Part shown: piece by piece, positions 46,989-56,687 of the stretch
Layout: each line of letters opens with the position of its first letter
How positions within the stretch are numbered: the stretch's first letter is position 1
DNA from: an uncultured Desulfobacteraceae bacterium
Lineage (GTDB): Bacteria; Desulfobacterota; Desulfobacteria; Desulfobacterales; UBA5852
DNA length: 64,000 nucleotides
Assembly: GCA_913060875.1 (NCBI GenBank)
Contig: CAJXSL010000002.1
Coordinates: 186,001-250,000 of the forward strand
Reading direction: 5' to 3'
The notes under the pieces: model-generated
What the model saw: only the letters and a program-made list of their open reading frames with translations
The model's database searches: none
Told to the model about the DNA's origin: nothing
Program-made: the position numbers and the translations under genes

Positions 46989-48163
46989 GCAGCCCCCTCC
47001 CCTCGCGGCCGGTCGGTATACAGATAACAGGCCACCGAATGATCCCCGCCGAGATGCACGGTTTCCGGAAAATGCTTCCGGCAAATCGCCCGGGCTTCCG
47101 GACAGCGGGGATGGAAACGGCAGCCGGCCGGCGGGTTCACCAGATTGGGAACCGCCCCCTCGATGCTGCGCAGGGGGCCGTCCTGATGAAGCCGGGGGAC
47201 GGCCTCGAGCAGGGCCCGGGTGTAGGGATGCCGGGGGGCATTGAAAAGATCGGTCACATTGGCCACTTCGCAAAGATTGCCGGCATACATGACCCCCACC
47301 CGGTCGCAGGTTTCGGCCACCACACCCAGGTCGTGGGTAATCAAAAGAATGGAGGCGATTTCCGTCTCTTTAAGATGGCGCAGAAGGTCCAGGATCTGGG
47401 CCTGGATGGTGACGTCCAGGTTGGAGGTGGCCTCGTCGGCAATGAGCAGCAGCGGGCTACAGGCCAAAGCGATGGCAATGACGATGCGCTGTTTCATGCC
47501 GCCGGACAGATTGTGCGGATAGAGCCGGGCCACGGCTTCCGGATTGGGAATCCCCAGTTTGCCGATAATTTCCACCGAACGCCGCAGGGCTTCCCGTCGC
47601 AGCCGCATCTGCCAGCGCCGCACCAGGGGCAAGCGCCCCGTCAGGGCAACCAGGGGATCACGGGGGCTGACCGCGGTCCGTGCATACAGGGCGCGCTGGA
47701 AAGCCCCCAGGGGCCAGGGCGGCCTGCCGTTCTCCCGGTCCATGGCCGCCAGCACGGCGGCAGCCATTTCTTTCTTCTTGTGGAAAAGGAAGCTTTCGGC
47801 CACCTGGTCGCCAATGCTCATGATGGGATTCAGGGCGGCGTTGGGCTCCTGGAAAATCATGGAGATCTGATCCCCCCGCAGGTGCTCCATATAGGCCTCG
47901 GACTGTTGCAGCAGATCGATGCCCCGGCGCTTGTCCCGGGGGTCGAAAAAGGCCACCACCCTGCCCCCTTCCACGCGCCCCGGTTCCTGGATGATGCGCA
48001 TCATGGAGCGCACGGCCACACTCTTGCCGCATCCGGACTCCCCCACCAGCCCGAAAGTGGTGCCGTGATCCACCACCAGGCTGACCCCGTTGAGGGCCCG
48101 CACCACCCCCTCGTAGGTGTAAAAATTGGTCACCAGGTTTTCCGTCCGGATCAGGGGCGTCAT
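46985..48163 (-). CDS. oligo/dipeptide ABC transporter ATP-binding protein (OppD/DppD-like)
   Basis: GLVGESGCGKSVAVRSMM, LSGGMKQRIVIAIAL, GCRFHPRCPEA. Confidence 0.92.
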   Translation of the reverse strand: MTPLIRTENLVTNFYTYEGVVRALNGVSLVVDHGTTFGLVGESGCGKSVAVRSMMRIIQEPGRVEGGRVVAFFDPRDKRRGIDLLQQSEAYMEHLRGDQISMIFQEPNAALNPIMSIGDQVAESFLFHKKKEMAAAVLAAMDRENGRPPWPLGAFQRALYARTAVSPRDPLVALTGRLPLVRRWQMRLRREALRRSVEIIGKLGIPNPEAVARLYPHNLSGGMKQRIVIAIALACSPLLLIADEATSNLDVTIQAQILDLLRHLKETEIASILLITHDLGVVAETCDRVGVMYAGNLCEVANVTDLFNAPRHPYTRALLEAVPRLHQDGPLRSIEGAVPNLVNPPAGCRFHPRCPEARAICRKHFPETVHLGGDHSVACYLYTDRPRGEGAA

Positions 48164-48365
48164 CTTCGGGAATTTATCTCCGTATGCGTCTTTTTCAAAT
48201 CGTGGCGTTAGTGGGTTCTGTTTCGGCCGTTCTCCAAATTATGCTGCTAAAAGGGGTCCAGCATTCCCGGTTTCAAGGGTTCAAGTTTGGTGCTGTTGCC
48301 GCATTTCACTCGACGCCTTGGACCCTCGGCCCCTCGAATCCTTGAATCTTCCGCCCCCTCCCTAA

Positions 48366-49271
48366 TCACCGCCGTCGCAGCTTGGGATCGAACGCATCCC
48401 GCAGGGCATCGCCGATCAGATTCCAGGCCAGGACAAACAGGATGATGCAGGCCCCCGGAATCGCGATGGTATACCAGAACCGCAGGGGGTCGTCCGGGGG
48501 CCCCACGATATAGTTGCGGGCCAGGGCCACCATCTGGCCCCAGTCGGCATATCCCTTGGGCGACCCCAGCCCGACAAAGCTCATGAACGAGGCCGTGATG
48601 ACCATGGACCCCATGTCCATGGAGGCCATAATCAGGACCGGATAGATGGCATTGGGCAGGATATGGCGCCGGATGATCTTGAAATCGGACACGCCCATGA
48701 CCCGGGCCGCCTGGACGAAATCCTGATCCCGCAAGGTTAAAATTTCCGAACGGATGACCCGCACGTACCAGCGCCACTGAATCAGCGCCAGGGCGATCAT
48801 GACCTTGTCGAGACCCCGGCCGAAGGCCACCACGATGGCCATGGCCAGCACCAGGGTGGGGATGGCCCACATGATATCGGTCACCCGCATGAGGGCTTCG
48901 TCCAGCCACCCGCCGTAATACCCGGAAACCGCCCCCAGCCCCACCCCGAAAAGGCCGGAAATGACCACCACGAACAGGCCGATCTTGAAGGCCGTACGGG
49001 TGCCCCACACAACGCCGTAGTAGATGTCGTACTGGCCCGACGTGGTGCCGAAAATGGCCTTTTCACTCGGCGGTTTGGGCGTCGGTGAGAATCCCTTGTG
49101 GGGCATCTGGTAGGGGTTGTGGGCATATTTGGGCGGCGCCAGCACGGGGGCCAGCACGGCCACCCCGATGAAGAACACCAGCAGGGTGAACCCGATGATG
49201 GCCGACGGGTTCCGGAATATCCGGTAGAGGGTGTATTTCAGTTCGCGCAGGCGCGGATGGGTGTTATCCAT
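48366..49271 (-). CDS. dipeptide ABC transporter permease (DppC-like)
   Basis: EALMRVTDIMWAIPTLVLAMAI...QDFVQAARVMGVSDFKIIRRHILPN. Confidence 0.92.
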   Translation of the reverse strand: MDNTHPRLRELKYTLYRIFRNPSAIIGFTLLVFFIGVAVLAPVLAPPKYAHNPYQMPHKGFSPTPKPPSEKAIFGTTSGQYDIYYGVVWGTRTAFKIGLFVVVISGLFGVGLGAVSGYYGGWLDEALMRVTDIMWAIPTLVLAMAIVVAFGRGLDKVMIALALIQWRWYVRVIRSEILTLRDQDFVQAARVMGVSDFKIIRRHILPNAIYPVLIMASMDMGSMVITASFMSFVGLGSPKGYADWGQMVALARNYIVGPPDDPLRFWYTIAIPGACIILFVLAWNLIGDALRDAFDPKLRRR

Positions 49272-49283
49272 GGTATCCCGTGC

Positions 49284-50315
49284 TCAATTCAACCGAATGC
49301 GTGGATCGATATAGGCGTAGAGAATGTCGATGGTCAGGTTGGTGACCACGAAGACCACGCCCATGAAGAGGCAGATGCACATCAGCACCGGCATGTCCAG
49401 CTGCGTGGCGGATTCGGCCAGCCACCAGCCGATGCCCTGCCGGTTATAGACGACTTCCACGGCAATACTGCCCTCCATGGACATGGCCACCAGTTGTCCG
49501 GCCACGGTCACCACCGGCAGGAGGGCATTGCGCCGGGCGTGCCTGTAGTGAATCGTCCGGCGGTCGGCCCCTTTGGCCCGGGCGGTCAGCACGTAGTCCT
49601 TGGACAATTCCTCTATGATGCCGGAGCGCATGACCCGCATGTTGAGGGCCACCACCACGATCACATAGGTCAGTATCGGCAAAACGAGGTGATGCAGGGC
49701 ATCCAGGGCGATATCCAGCCGGCCGTTCAGCAGGCCGTCGATGGTCAGCATGCCGGTGTAGGCCGTGTACTGGTCCGGGTGATCGATGATGGACATGGCC
49801 AGTGCGTCACTCAGCACTCCGGGGGAGAACATCTGGAAATACCCGTAGAAGACCATCAACAGCACCAGGGCGAAGAGAAAGGTGGGCAGGGACCAGCCGA
49901 TGATGGCGAATATGCGTGTACTGTGATCGATCCAGCTGTCCCGGTGAATGCCCGAGACGGAACCCAGCCATATCCCCAGGAAAATGACGATGGGGGCGGC
50001 GTAGAGGTTCATCTCCAGGGTGATGGGAAAATAGCGCCAGAAGGCCTCCCCCACCGGGCGGGCCGCCACCAGGGACCAGCCCATGTTGCCCCGGCTGACT
50101 TCCTTGATCCAGCGCACGTACTGGACGTAAAACGGATCGTCCAGGCCGAACTGCTGGATGATCCGGGGGATATCTTTGGCCTGCTGGGGCGTGGTGACAT
50201 AGGCGGCCGCCCGGCGCTCGGGGCTGAAAGTCATCAAAATGCCGAACAGCAGCACCGACACGCCGAAAAGCACGAAGGTCAGAAAGAAAAACCGCCTGAG
50301 AATGTAGGTGAGCAT
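49284..50315 (-). CDS. dipeptide ABC transporter permease (DppB-like)
   Basis: MLTYILRRFFFLTFVLFGVSVLLF...KDYVLTARAKGADRRTIHYRHARRNALLPVV. Confidence 0.92.
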   Translation of the reverse strand: MLTYILRRFFFLTFVLFGVSVLLFGILMTFSPERRAAAYVTTPQQAKDIPRIIQQFGLDDPFYVQYVRWIKEVSRGNMGWSLVAARPVGEAFWRYFPITLEMNLYAAPIVIFLGIWLGSVSGIHRDSWIDHSTRIFAIIGWSLPTFLFALVLLMVFYGYFQMFSPGVLSDALAMSIIDHPDQYTAYTGMLTIDGLLNGRLDIALDALHHLVLPILTYVIVVVALNMRVMRSGIIEELSKDYVLTARAKGADRRTIHYRHARRNALLPVVTVAGQLVAMSMEGSIAVEVVYNRQGIGWWLAESATQLDMPVLMCICLFMGVVFVVTNLTIDILYAYIDPRIRLN

Positions 50316-50360
50316 AGGCTCCCGTAATAAACGGTTTTGAGGCTTTTGGTCTTGATTCTC

Positions 50361-50547
50361 CCATTGTCCCGCGCCGAGCATCGGCGGGACGGACGGATTA
50401 AAGCGCGCGGACTGTCTGAGCCCGCCGTAGCCTAAGCGAAGGCGAGCGAGTTTCCGCGCGCTCCGGCCGTCTCGACGACGCGCAGGATCAAGCGGGGCAC
50501 GGGCGGTTTCTTTTGGTTACTTTTCTTTCCCGTGAAAGAAAAGTAAC
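50361..50547. repeat. family-B intergenic repeat
   Basis: cccattgtcccgcgccgagc...gttacttttctttcccgtgaaagaaaagtaac perfect terminal palindrome. Confidence 0.9.
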
Positions 50548-50637
50548 AAACCCATTTATCAGTGGGTCGACAGAGAACTTACCCAACCGAAAAAATCCGT
50601 CGTCGGTCGAATGCATCTCCCGGTCCAACGGACCTCC

Positions 50638-52506
50638 TTACTCTTTCCAAACCTCCATCAACATCTCGTTGGCATCCATCAGCATGGGGTTGGGGGTGTA
50701 GCCCTTGACCCAGTCCCGATAGGCCCGCACCACGATCTGCTGGTAGAGGGGCACCGCAATGGCTTCCTCGTAGAAGAGATCCTGCAGCCGGGCGTAAACG
50801 TTGCCCCGCTGGGCCGGATCGATGGTGGCGATGCCCTCGTCGCACAGGCGATCCACCTCGTCGTTCTGGTAGGCCATGTAGCGGCCGTAGACGCCTTTGG
50901 AATGCATAAAGGTATAGACGAAGTTGTGCGGATCGGCATAATCCGCGCCCCACCCGATCAGGAAGAGCGGATACATGTAGTTGCGGTATTTGACCAGGTA
51001 GTCTTTCCACTCCACGTTGCGGACCTCGATCCGGAACTTGGGATTGAGGGACATGATGTTTTCCGCAAGCATGATGGCCGCCGCTTCGCGCATCTCGTTG
51101 CCCGTGTTGTGGGTGATGATCATCTTGAAGCCCTTCTCCCACAACTGGCCGCCAAAGGCTTTCTGCATGTATGCCGCGGATTGGGTCAGGTCGAAGGCGT
51201 AGACCGGCACGTCCTTGTGAAACGCCAGGCCCTCGATATTCGGACTCGTGGGCATGACCACCAGGCCGTTGAACACATCCTCGGCATAGGTGGCCCGGTC
51301 GAAGGCGTGCAGAAACGCCTTGCGCACGTTGATATCGCTGAAGAAGTCCGGCGGGATGCCGTCGCCGTCCAGTTTGCCGCTGCCGATATTGGGATTGCCG
51401 GTGGGATTGATCTTCTGGCAGAAAAAGGCCATGGTCACGGAAAGCTGCGGTATTTCAAAAAAGGTCAGCCCCTTCATGGCCTTGACCTCGGGCACGTAGG
51501 GATTGTCCACGGTCACCCGGTCGGCGTCGCCGTTCTGCAGCATGAGCTTGCGCGTGCTCCACTCCTTGACGTACTTGACGATGGCGGTCTTGATCTTGGC
51601 CGGTTCCCCCCAGTAGCCGTCGAAACGCTCGAAAACGAACTGCTTGTTGGGCTCCCAGGACTTCATTTTGTAGGCATTGGTGCCGTTGGTGATTTTCAGC
51701 AGGGGCTCGTGCCCCGGCGCCGGATTGTTGAACTTGGCCGCCGTGGCCAGGGTGCCGTCCCAGCAGCCGTTGGCAACGCACCATGCCTTGCTCATCACTA
51801 CCGAGGAGGAATAGGCCAGAATCCCCATGAAGGGCGGGTAGGGGTTGGGCAGTTGAAAGATCACCTGGTCGCCCTTGGCCGCCACGCACTGGTCGATCTT
51901 CTCCATGATGCCGGGGATCAGTTTGCCGTCCTTGTCGCGGGTGGAGCCTTCCCCGGTCAGCGCTTCCAGCAGCATCCACATGGGCCCCCCGTCCGGATCG
52001 GCCATCATGTTGCGCTTGAAGCTGTAGACCACGTCCTCGGGGGTCAGGGTCTGCCCCTCATGGAATTTGACCCCTTTGCGGATGGTGAACGTATACGTCT
52101 TGCCGTCGGCCGAGATGCCGCCGTTCTCGAGGGAAGGCACCGCCGTGGCCAGGAGAGGTTTGAACTTGTCCGTATGGCCGCCATCGAAAAAAATCAGCGG
52201 CTCGTAGATGTTCCAGAGCCGCTGGGAGGAGGTGGTGTCATAGGCCACGCAAGGATCCAGGGTGCGCAGGGTACCATAGGTGGCGAAAACAAAGGTGTCC
52301 GGATTTTTAGGGGCAGCCGCCGTAAGTTGCTCAATTTTTTTCTGAAGATCAAGAACCTGTCGTTTCAGATCTTCGTTTTCTTGCTTCAATTGGGCTATCG
52401 TTTCTTCAAGCTCGGCAACCTTTGTATCCGATGGTTTTTCTGCACAAGATGATAGAACGGTTAGGAGCACAAACAAGATAAAAAGTGGGAAGACTTTCTT
52501 CTTCAT
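50638..52506 (-). CDS. ABC transporter substrate-binding protein (family 5, DppA/OppA-like)
   Basis: lipobox VLLTVLSSC; PCVAYDTTSSQRLWNIYEPL, TIRKGVKFHEGQTLTPEDVVYSF. Confidence 0.92.
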   Translation of the reverse strand: MKKKVFPLFILFVLLTVLSSCAEKPSDTKVAELEETIAQLKQENEDLKRQVLDLQKKIEQLTAAAPKNPDTFVFATYGTLRTLDPCVAYDTTSSQRLWNIYEPLIFFDGGHTDKFKPLLATAVPSLENGGISADGKTYTFTIRKGVKFHEGQTLTPEDVVYSFKRNMMADPDGGPMWMLLEALTGEGSTRDKDGKLIPGIMEKIDQCVAAKGDQVIFQLPNPYPPFMGILAYSSSVVMSKAWCVANGCWDGTLATAAKFNNPAPGHEPLLKITNGTNAYKMKSWEPNKQFVFERFDGYWGEPAKIKTAIVKYVKEWSTRKLMLQNGDADRVTVDNPYVPEVKAMKGLTFFEIPQLSVTMAFFCQKINPTGNPNIGSGKLDGDGIPPDFFSDINVRKAFLHAFDRATYAEDVFNGLVVMPTSPNIEGLAFHKDVPVYAFDLTQSAAYMQKAFGGQLWEKGFKMIITHNTGNEMREAAAIMLAENIMSLNPKFRIEVRNVEWKDYLVKYRNYMYPLFLIGWGADYADPHNFVYTFMHSKGVYGRYMAYQNDEVDRLCDEGIATIDPAQRGNVYARLQDLFYEEAIAVPLYQQIVVRAYRDWVKGYTPNPMLMDANEMLMEVWKE

Positions 52507-52557
52507 AGCGCCTCCTTTTGGGTTATGGGCTTCCTTCGCGGCCTCTGCCGTCAATCC

Positions 52558-52742
52558 CTTTGTCCCGCGCCGAGCATCGGCGGGGCGGACGGAAAAAGCG
52601 CGCGGACTGTCTGAGCCCGCCGAAGCCCAAGCGAAGGCAGGCGAGTTTCCGCGCGCTCCGGCCGCTCCGACGACGCGCAGGGTCAAGCGGGGCACGGGCG
52701 GTTTCTTTTGGTTACTTTTCTTTCCCGTGAAAGAAAAGTAAC
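52558..52742. repeat. family-B intergenic repeat
   Basis: tgtcccgcgccgagcatcggcgggg...gttacttttctttcccgtgaaagaaaagtaac. Confidence 0.9.
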
Positions 52743-52859
52743 GCCTTTGAAGACAATCGGTTGGAACGGAGGAACCTTCTCCGGCCCCTCGATTCTGAGG
52801 GTTTCGGTTCGGCTCTTGAACTATGTGTATGACATGACCGGGTTAAACTGAATTTCAAC

Positions 52860-54224
52860 TTAAAAGCTGACAATCCCGGTATAATTCCAGGGGGTAATGG
52901 CTTTGAGCTCGTCTTTGAGATCCGCCCCGATGTCCAGCCCGTCGATGAAAGCGGTCAGGGCGGCCTGATCGATGTGGACATTGGTGCGGGTCAGATCCCG
53001 CAAGGCTTCGTAGGGTTGGGGATAGCCCTCCCGGCGGAGCACGGTCTGGATGGCCTCGGCCACCACGGCCCAGTTGGCTTCCAGGTCGGCCCGGATGGCC
53101 GCGTCGTCCAGGAGCAGTTTGTCCAGTCCCCGCAGCAGCGACTTGGCGGCAATGACGATATGGGCCAGTGGGACACCGATATTGCGGGTCACGGTGGAAT
53201 CGGTGAGATCCCGCTGCAGGCGTGAAATGGGCAGTTTGGCGGCCAGGTGCTCCAAGAGGGCATTGGCCACGCCCAGATTGCCCTCGGAATTCTCGAAATC
53301 GATGGGGTTGACCTTGTGGGGCATGGTGGAGGAACCCACCTCGCCGGCCTTGATCTTCTGACGGAAATAATTCATCGAGATGTAGGTCCAGACATCCCGA
53401 TCGAAATCCAGCAGGATGGTGTTGAGGCGCTTCAGGCCGTCACAGAAGGCCGCCAGATTGTCGTAGTGTTCGATCTGGGTGGTGACCCGGCAGCGATTCA
53501 GCCCCAGGACGTCATTGACCAGGCGATCGGCGAAGGCCGCCCAGTCCACATCCGGATAGGCGATATGATGGGCATTGAAATTGCCGGTGGCGCCGCCGAA
53601 TTTGGCCCCGAAGGGTACGGCCGCAAGCAGGCCCATCTGGCGCTCCAGACGCTCGACGAAGACATAGATCTCCTTGCCCAGCCGTGTGGGCGATGCCGGC
53701 TGGCCGTGGGTGCGGGCCAGCATGGACACGCCCCGCCATTCCTCGGCCCGTGCTTTCAAACCGTCGATCACCTGCTGATAGAGGGGCTGCACCACGGCCT
53801 CCCAGGCCTCTTTCAAGGCCAGGGGGGCGGCCGTGTTGTTGATGTCCTGGGAGGTCAGGCCGAAGTGGATGAATTCTTTGCTGGCATCCAGGCCCCGGGC
53901 TTCGAATTGATCCTTTAGAAAATATTCCACCGCCTTGACGTCGTGATTGGTCTTCCGCTCGATCCCCTTGATGGCTTCGGCATCCTCCAGGCGGAAATCA
54001 CGGTAGATTCCCCGCAAGCCCTCAAACTGCCCCGCATCGACCCCGGCCAAAGGCGGCAGGGGCAGCTGGCACAGGGCGATGAAATACTCGATTTCCACGC
54101 GCACCCGATACCGGATGAGAGCGCTTTCCGAAAAGAAAGCGGACAAGTCCTGAACTGCCCGGCGATAGCGGCCGTCCACGGGTGAAATGGCTTCCAGGGG
54201 AGAAAATTCCATGCTATGGTTCAC
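52860..54224 (-). CDS. purB: adenylosuccinate lyase
   Basis: SPVDGRYRRAVQDLSAFFSE, AGEVGSSTMPHKVNPIDFENSEGN. Confidence 0.95.
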   Translation of the reverse strand: MNHSMEFSPLEAISPVDGRYRRAVQDLSAFFSESALIRYRVRVEIEYFIALCQLPLPPLAGVDAGQFEGLRGIYRDFRLEDAEAIKGIERKTNHDVKAVEYFLKDQFEARGLDASKEFIHFGLTSQDINNTAAPLALKEAWEAVVQPLYQQVIDGLKARAEEWRGVSMLARTHGQPASPTRLGKEIYVFVERLERQMGLLAAVPFGAKFGGATGNFNAHHIAYPDVDWAAFADRLVNDVLGLNRCRVTTQIEHYDNLAAFCDGLKRLNTILLDFDRDVWTYISMNYFRQKIKAGEVGSSTMPHKVNPIDFENSEGNLGVANALLEHLAAKLPISRLQRDLTDSTVTRNIGVPLAHIVIAAKSLLRGLDKLLLDDAAIRADLEANWAVVAEAIQTVLRREGYPQPYEALRDLTRTNVHIDQAALTAFIDGLDIGADLKDELKAITPWNYTGIVSF

Positions 54225-54374
54225 TATTCCTGTTCAAGAGGGTGGCGAAGCGGCGGCCTGCCGCTTCCTGAAACGAGACGCCGCCCATCGACGGATGGCG
54301 TCATCTGACGTCCCCGCTATAGACGACTCATCACCAAAGTGTCAAGTCGGCCGTTGAGGCCGCAAGGAGAAACC

Positions 54375-56186
54375 ATGACCGCACGCACCATCCCCGACCG
54401 CAGCGCCATACCGCAGGAGCACAAATGGGACCTGACCCCCCTTTTCGGCGACGACACCGCCTGGCAGGCCCTTTATGATCGCCTGGAGTCGGAATTGTCC
54501 GGCTACGACACCTTCCGGGGACGCCTGGGGGAATCCCTGGAGACCCTCAAGGCCGCCGTCACCTTCGATCTGGATCTCTCCCGCCGGCTCGAACGCCTCT
54601 ACACCTACGCCCACCTGAAAAATGACGAAGACAAGTCCAACCAGGTCTATCTGGCCATGTACCAGCGGGCCGTGAGCATCTACACCCGGGCCTCGGAACT
54701 CTCCAGCTTCATGCGGCCGGAAATCATGGCCATTCCCGAAGAAACCATGCAGGCCTATAGGGACAGCGCCGACCTCGCCGACTATCGCTTCCATCTGGAA
54801 AAAATCCTGCGTCACCGGCCCCATACCCTGACCGGCCCCATGGAGGAAATGCTGGCCATGAGCCGCGAAATGGCCCAGACCGCCTCCCAGGTGTTCGGCC
54901 AGCTCGACAACGTGGACCTCTCCTTCGGCACCATCACCGATGAGGCCAAAGGTGACATCGAGCTGAGCCACGGCAACTTTACCACCTTTCTGCAGCATCC
55001 CGAGCGCGATATGCGGCGCAAGGCCTTTTTCCAGTATTACGCGGCCTACGAAAACCACCGGAATACCATCGCGGCCGCTTTGGCCGGTTCGGTCAAAGCC
55101 GACCTGTTCTACGCCCGCAGCCGCAACCACCCGACCTGCCGCGATGCCGCCCTGTTCGGGGACGACATCCCCCTGGCGGTCTATGACAACCTGCTGGATA
55201 CCGTCAAAACCAACCAGGCCCCCCTCTTTGCCTATCTCGATTTTCGCCGGGAAGCCCTGGGCCTCGAGGACCTGCATTTTTACGACACCTACGTTCCCAT
55301 CGTCGGAGACGTGTCCTTTGACATGCCCTATGAAGAAGCAGTGGCGACCTGCATCGAGGCGCTGGCACCCCTGGGAACGGCCTACACCAGCGTCCTGGAG
55401 AAAGGTCTGTCGGGCGGATGGGTGGACCGCTACGAAAACCGGGGCAAGCGCAGCGAGGCCTATTCATCCGGGTGCTATGATTCGCCCCCCTATATCCTCC
55501 TGAACTACGACCGCGAAAATATCAACAGCCTGTATACCCTGATTCACGAAGCCGGCCACTCCATGCACTCCCACCTGTCCTGCCGCAACCAGCCCTATGT
55601 GTATCACGGCTACACCATTTTCGTGGCGGAAGTGGCGTCGACCTTCAACGAAACCCTGCTGAGCGCCCACCTGCTGAAACGCTACCGGGACGATGCACGC
55701 ATGCGGGCCTATATCCTCAACCGGGAAATCGACAATATCCGGGGCACCCTCTTCCGCCAGACCATGTTCGCCGAGTTCGAACGGCGGGTCCATGCCATGG
55801 CCGAAGCCCATGAGCCCCTGACGCTGCAGGCGCTCACCGGCACCTACCGGGAGCTTCTGGAAATCCATTTCGGAGACCATCTGGTCATCGACGAGGCCCT
55901 GACGCTGGAATGCCTGCGCATCCCCCATTTTTATTCGGCCTTCTATGTCTATAAATACGCCACGGGGATTTCGGCGGCCATTGCCCTGGCCAACCGGGTG
56001 ATGGGGGGTGAAGAAGGGGCCTGCGAGGACTACCTGCGTTTCCTGACCCTGGGGGGCAGCCGCTTTCCCCTGGACGAACTGGCGGAGGCCGGCGTGGACA
56101 TGCGCTCCCCGGAACCGGTGGCCCAGGCCATCACCCATTTCGGACGGCTGGTGGAAGATCTGAAAGAAACCTACCGCGCCCTTTAG
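54375..56186 (+). CDS. pepF: oligoendopeptidase F
   Basis: LIHEAGHSMHSHLS, YIFVAEVAS-type PepF/M3 architecture; start MTARTIPDRS. Confidence 0.94.
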   Translation: MTARTIPDRSAIPQEHKWDLTPLFGDDTAWQALYDRLESELSGYDTFRGRLGESLETLKAAVTFDLDLSRRLERLYTYAHLKNDEDKSNQVYLAMYQRAVSIYTRASELSSFMRPEIMAIPEETMQAYRDSADLADYRFHLEKILRHRPHTLTGPMEEMLAMSREMAQTASQVFGQLDNVDLSFGTITDEAKGDIELSHGNFTTFLQHPERDMRRKAFFQYYAAYENHRNTIAAALAGSVKADLFYARSRNHPTCRDAALFGDDIPLAVYDNLLDTVKTNQAPLFAYLDFRREALGLEDLHFYDTYVPIVGDVSFDMPYEEAVATCIEALAPLGTAYTSVLEKGLSGGWVDRYENRGKRSEAYSSGCYDSPPYILLNYDRENINSLYTLIHEAGHSMHSHLSCRNQPYVYHGYTIFVAEVASTFNETLLSAHLLKRYRDDARMRAYILNREIDNIRGTLFRQTMFAEFERRVHAMAEAHEPLTLQALTGTYRELLEIHFGDHLVIDEALTLECLRIPHFYSAFYVYKYATGISAAIALANRVMGGEEGACEDYLRFLTLGGSRFPLDELAEAGVDMRSPEPVAQAITHFGRLVEDLKETYRAL

Positions 56187-56302
56187 CCGGGCTAAGCTAG
56201 GGCGCGGCATCATCCCGGATAGGATACGCCTACAGAAATGGTATCCTCAGGTAGCCCCCACGAAAGGTTTGCAATCCGTTGGTAGCTTTTGATTTTGGTT
56301 TT

Positions 56303-56634
56303 CCCATTGTCCCGCGCCGAGCATCGGCGGGGCGGATCCGCCTGCGGTCAACCTTCAGCGGACAAGCGAGTCCGGCTGCTTCAACCGACCGATGCAGCAA
56401 GCATCATGCTGCCAGGCAAGGCATCACGTGAAGCGAGGCGCGCAGTCCCGCTGACGGCGGGATGAGCACCCGAGCAAACGTTATAACGCCGCATGGCGGC
56501 ATGAGGCGTCGCTTCATTGGCCGGTTGGACGACGCGCAGGATACGCGGGGCACGGGCGTTTGAAGCCTGTCACGCCGATTTACGGATAGGCGTGATTGCT
56601 TCGTTTTCTTTTCACGAGAAAGAAAATGAAGAAG
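56303..56634. repeat. family-B intergenic repeat, diverged/expanded copy
   Basis: cccattgtcccgcgccgagcatcggcggggcgga...gcgggGCACGGGCG...cgttttcttttcacgagaaagaaaatgaag. Confidence 0.8.
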
Positions 56635-56687
56635 CCCTTTGAGAAAAATATCTCTGAGCACCCGAGTGATTAAAACCTTAGCAGGTT

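Noticed and set aside
49098-50327. Long plus-strand ORFs over the dpp genes (also 47039-48211, 50611-52452)
   Set aside because: Antisense shadows of clear ABC transporter genes.
52833-52848. atgaccgggttaaact as another MITE-like TIR
   Set aside because: Only ~9-10 bp match to the TIR end and no partner arm; too weak.
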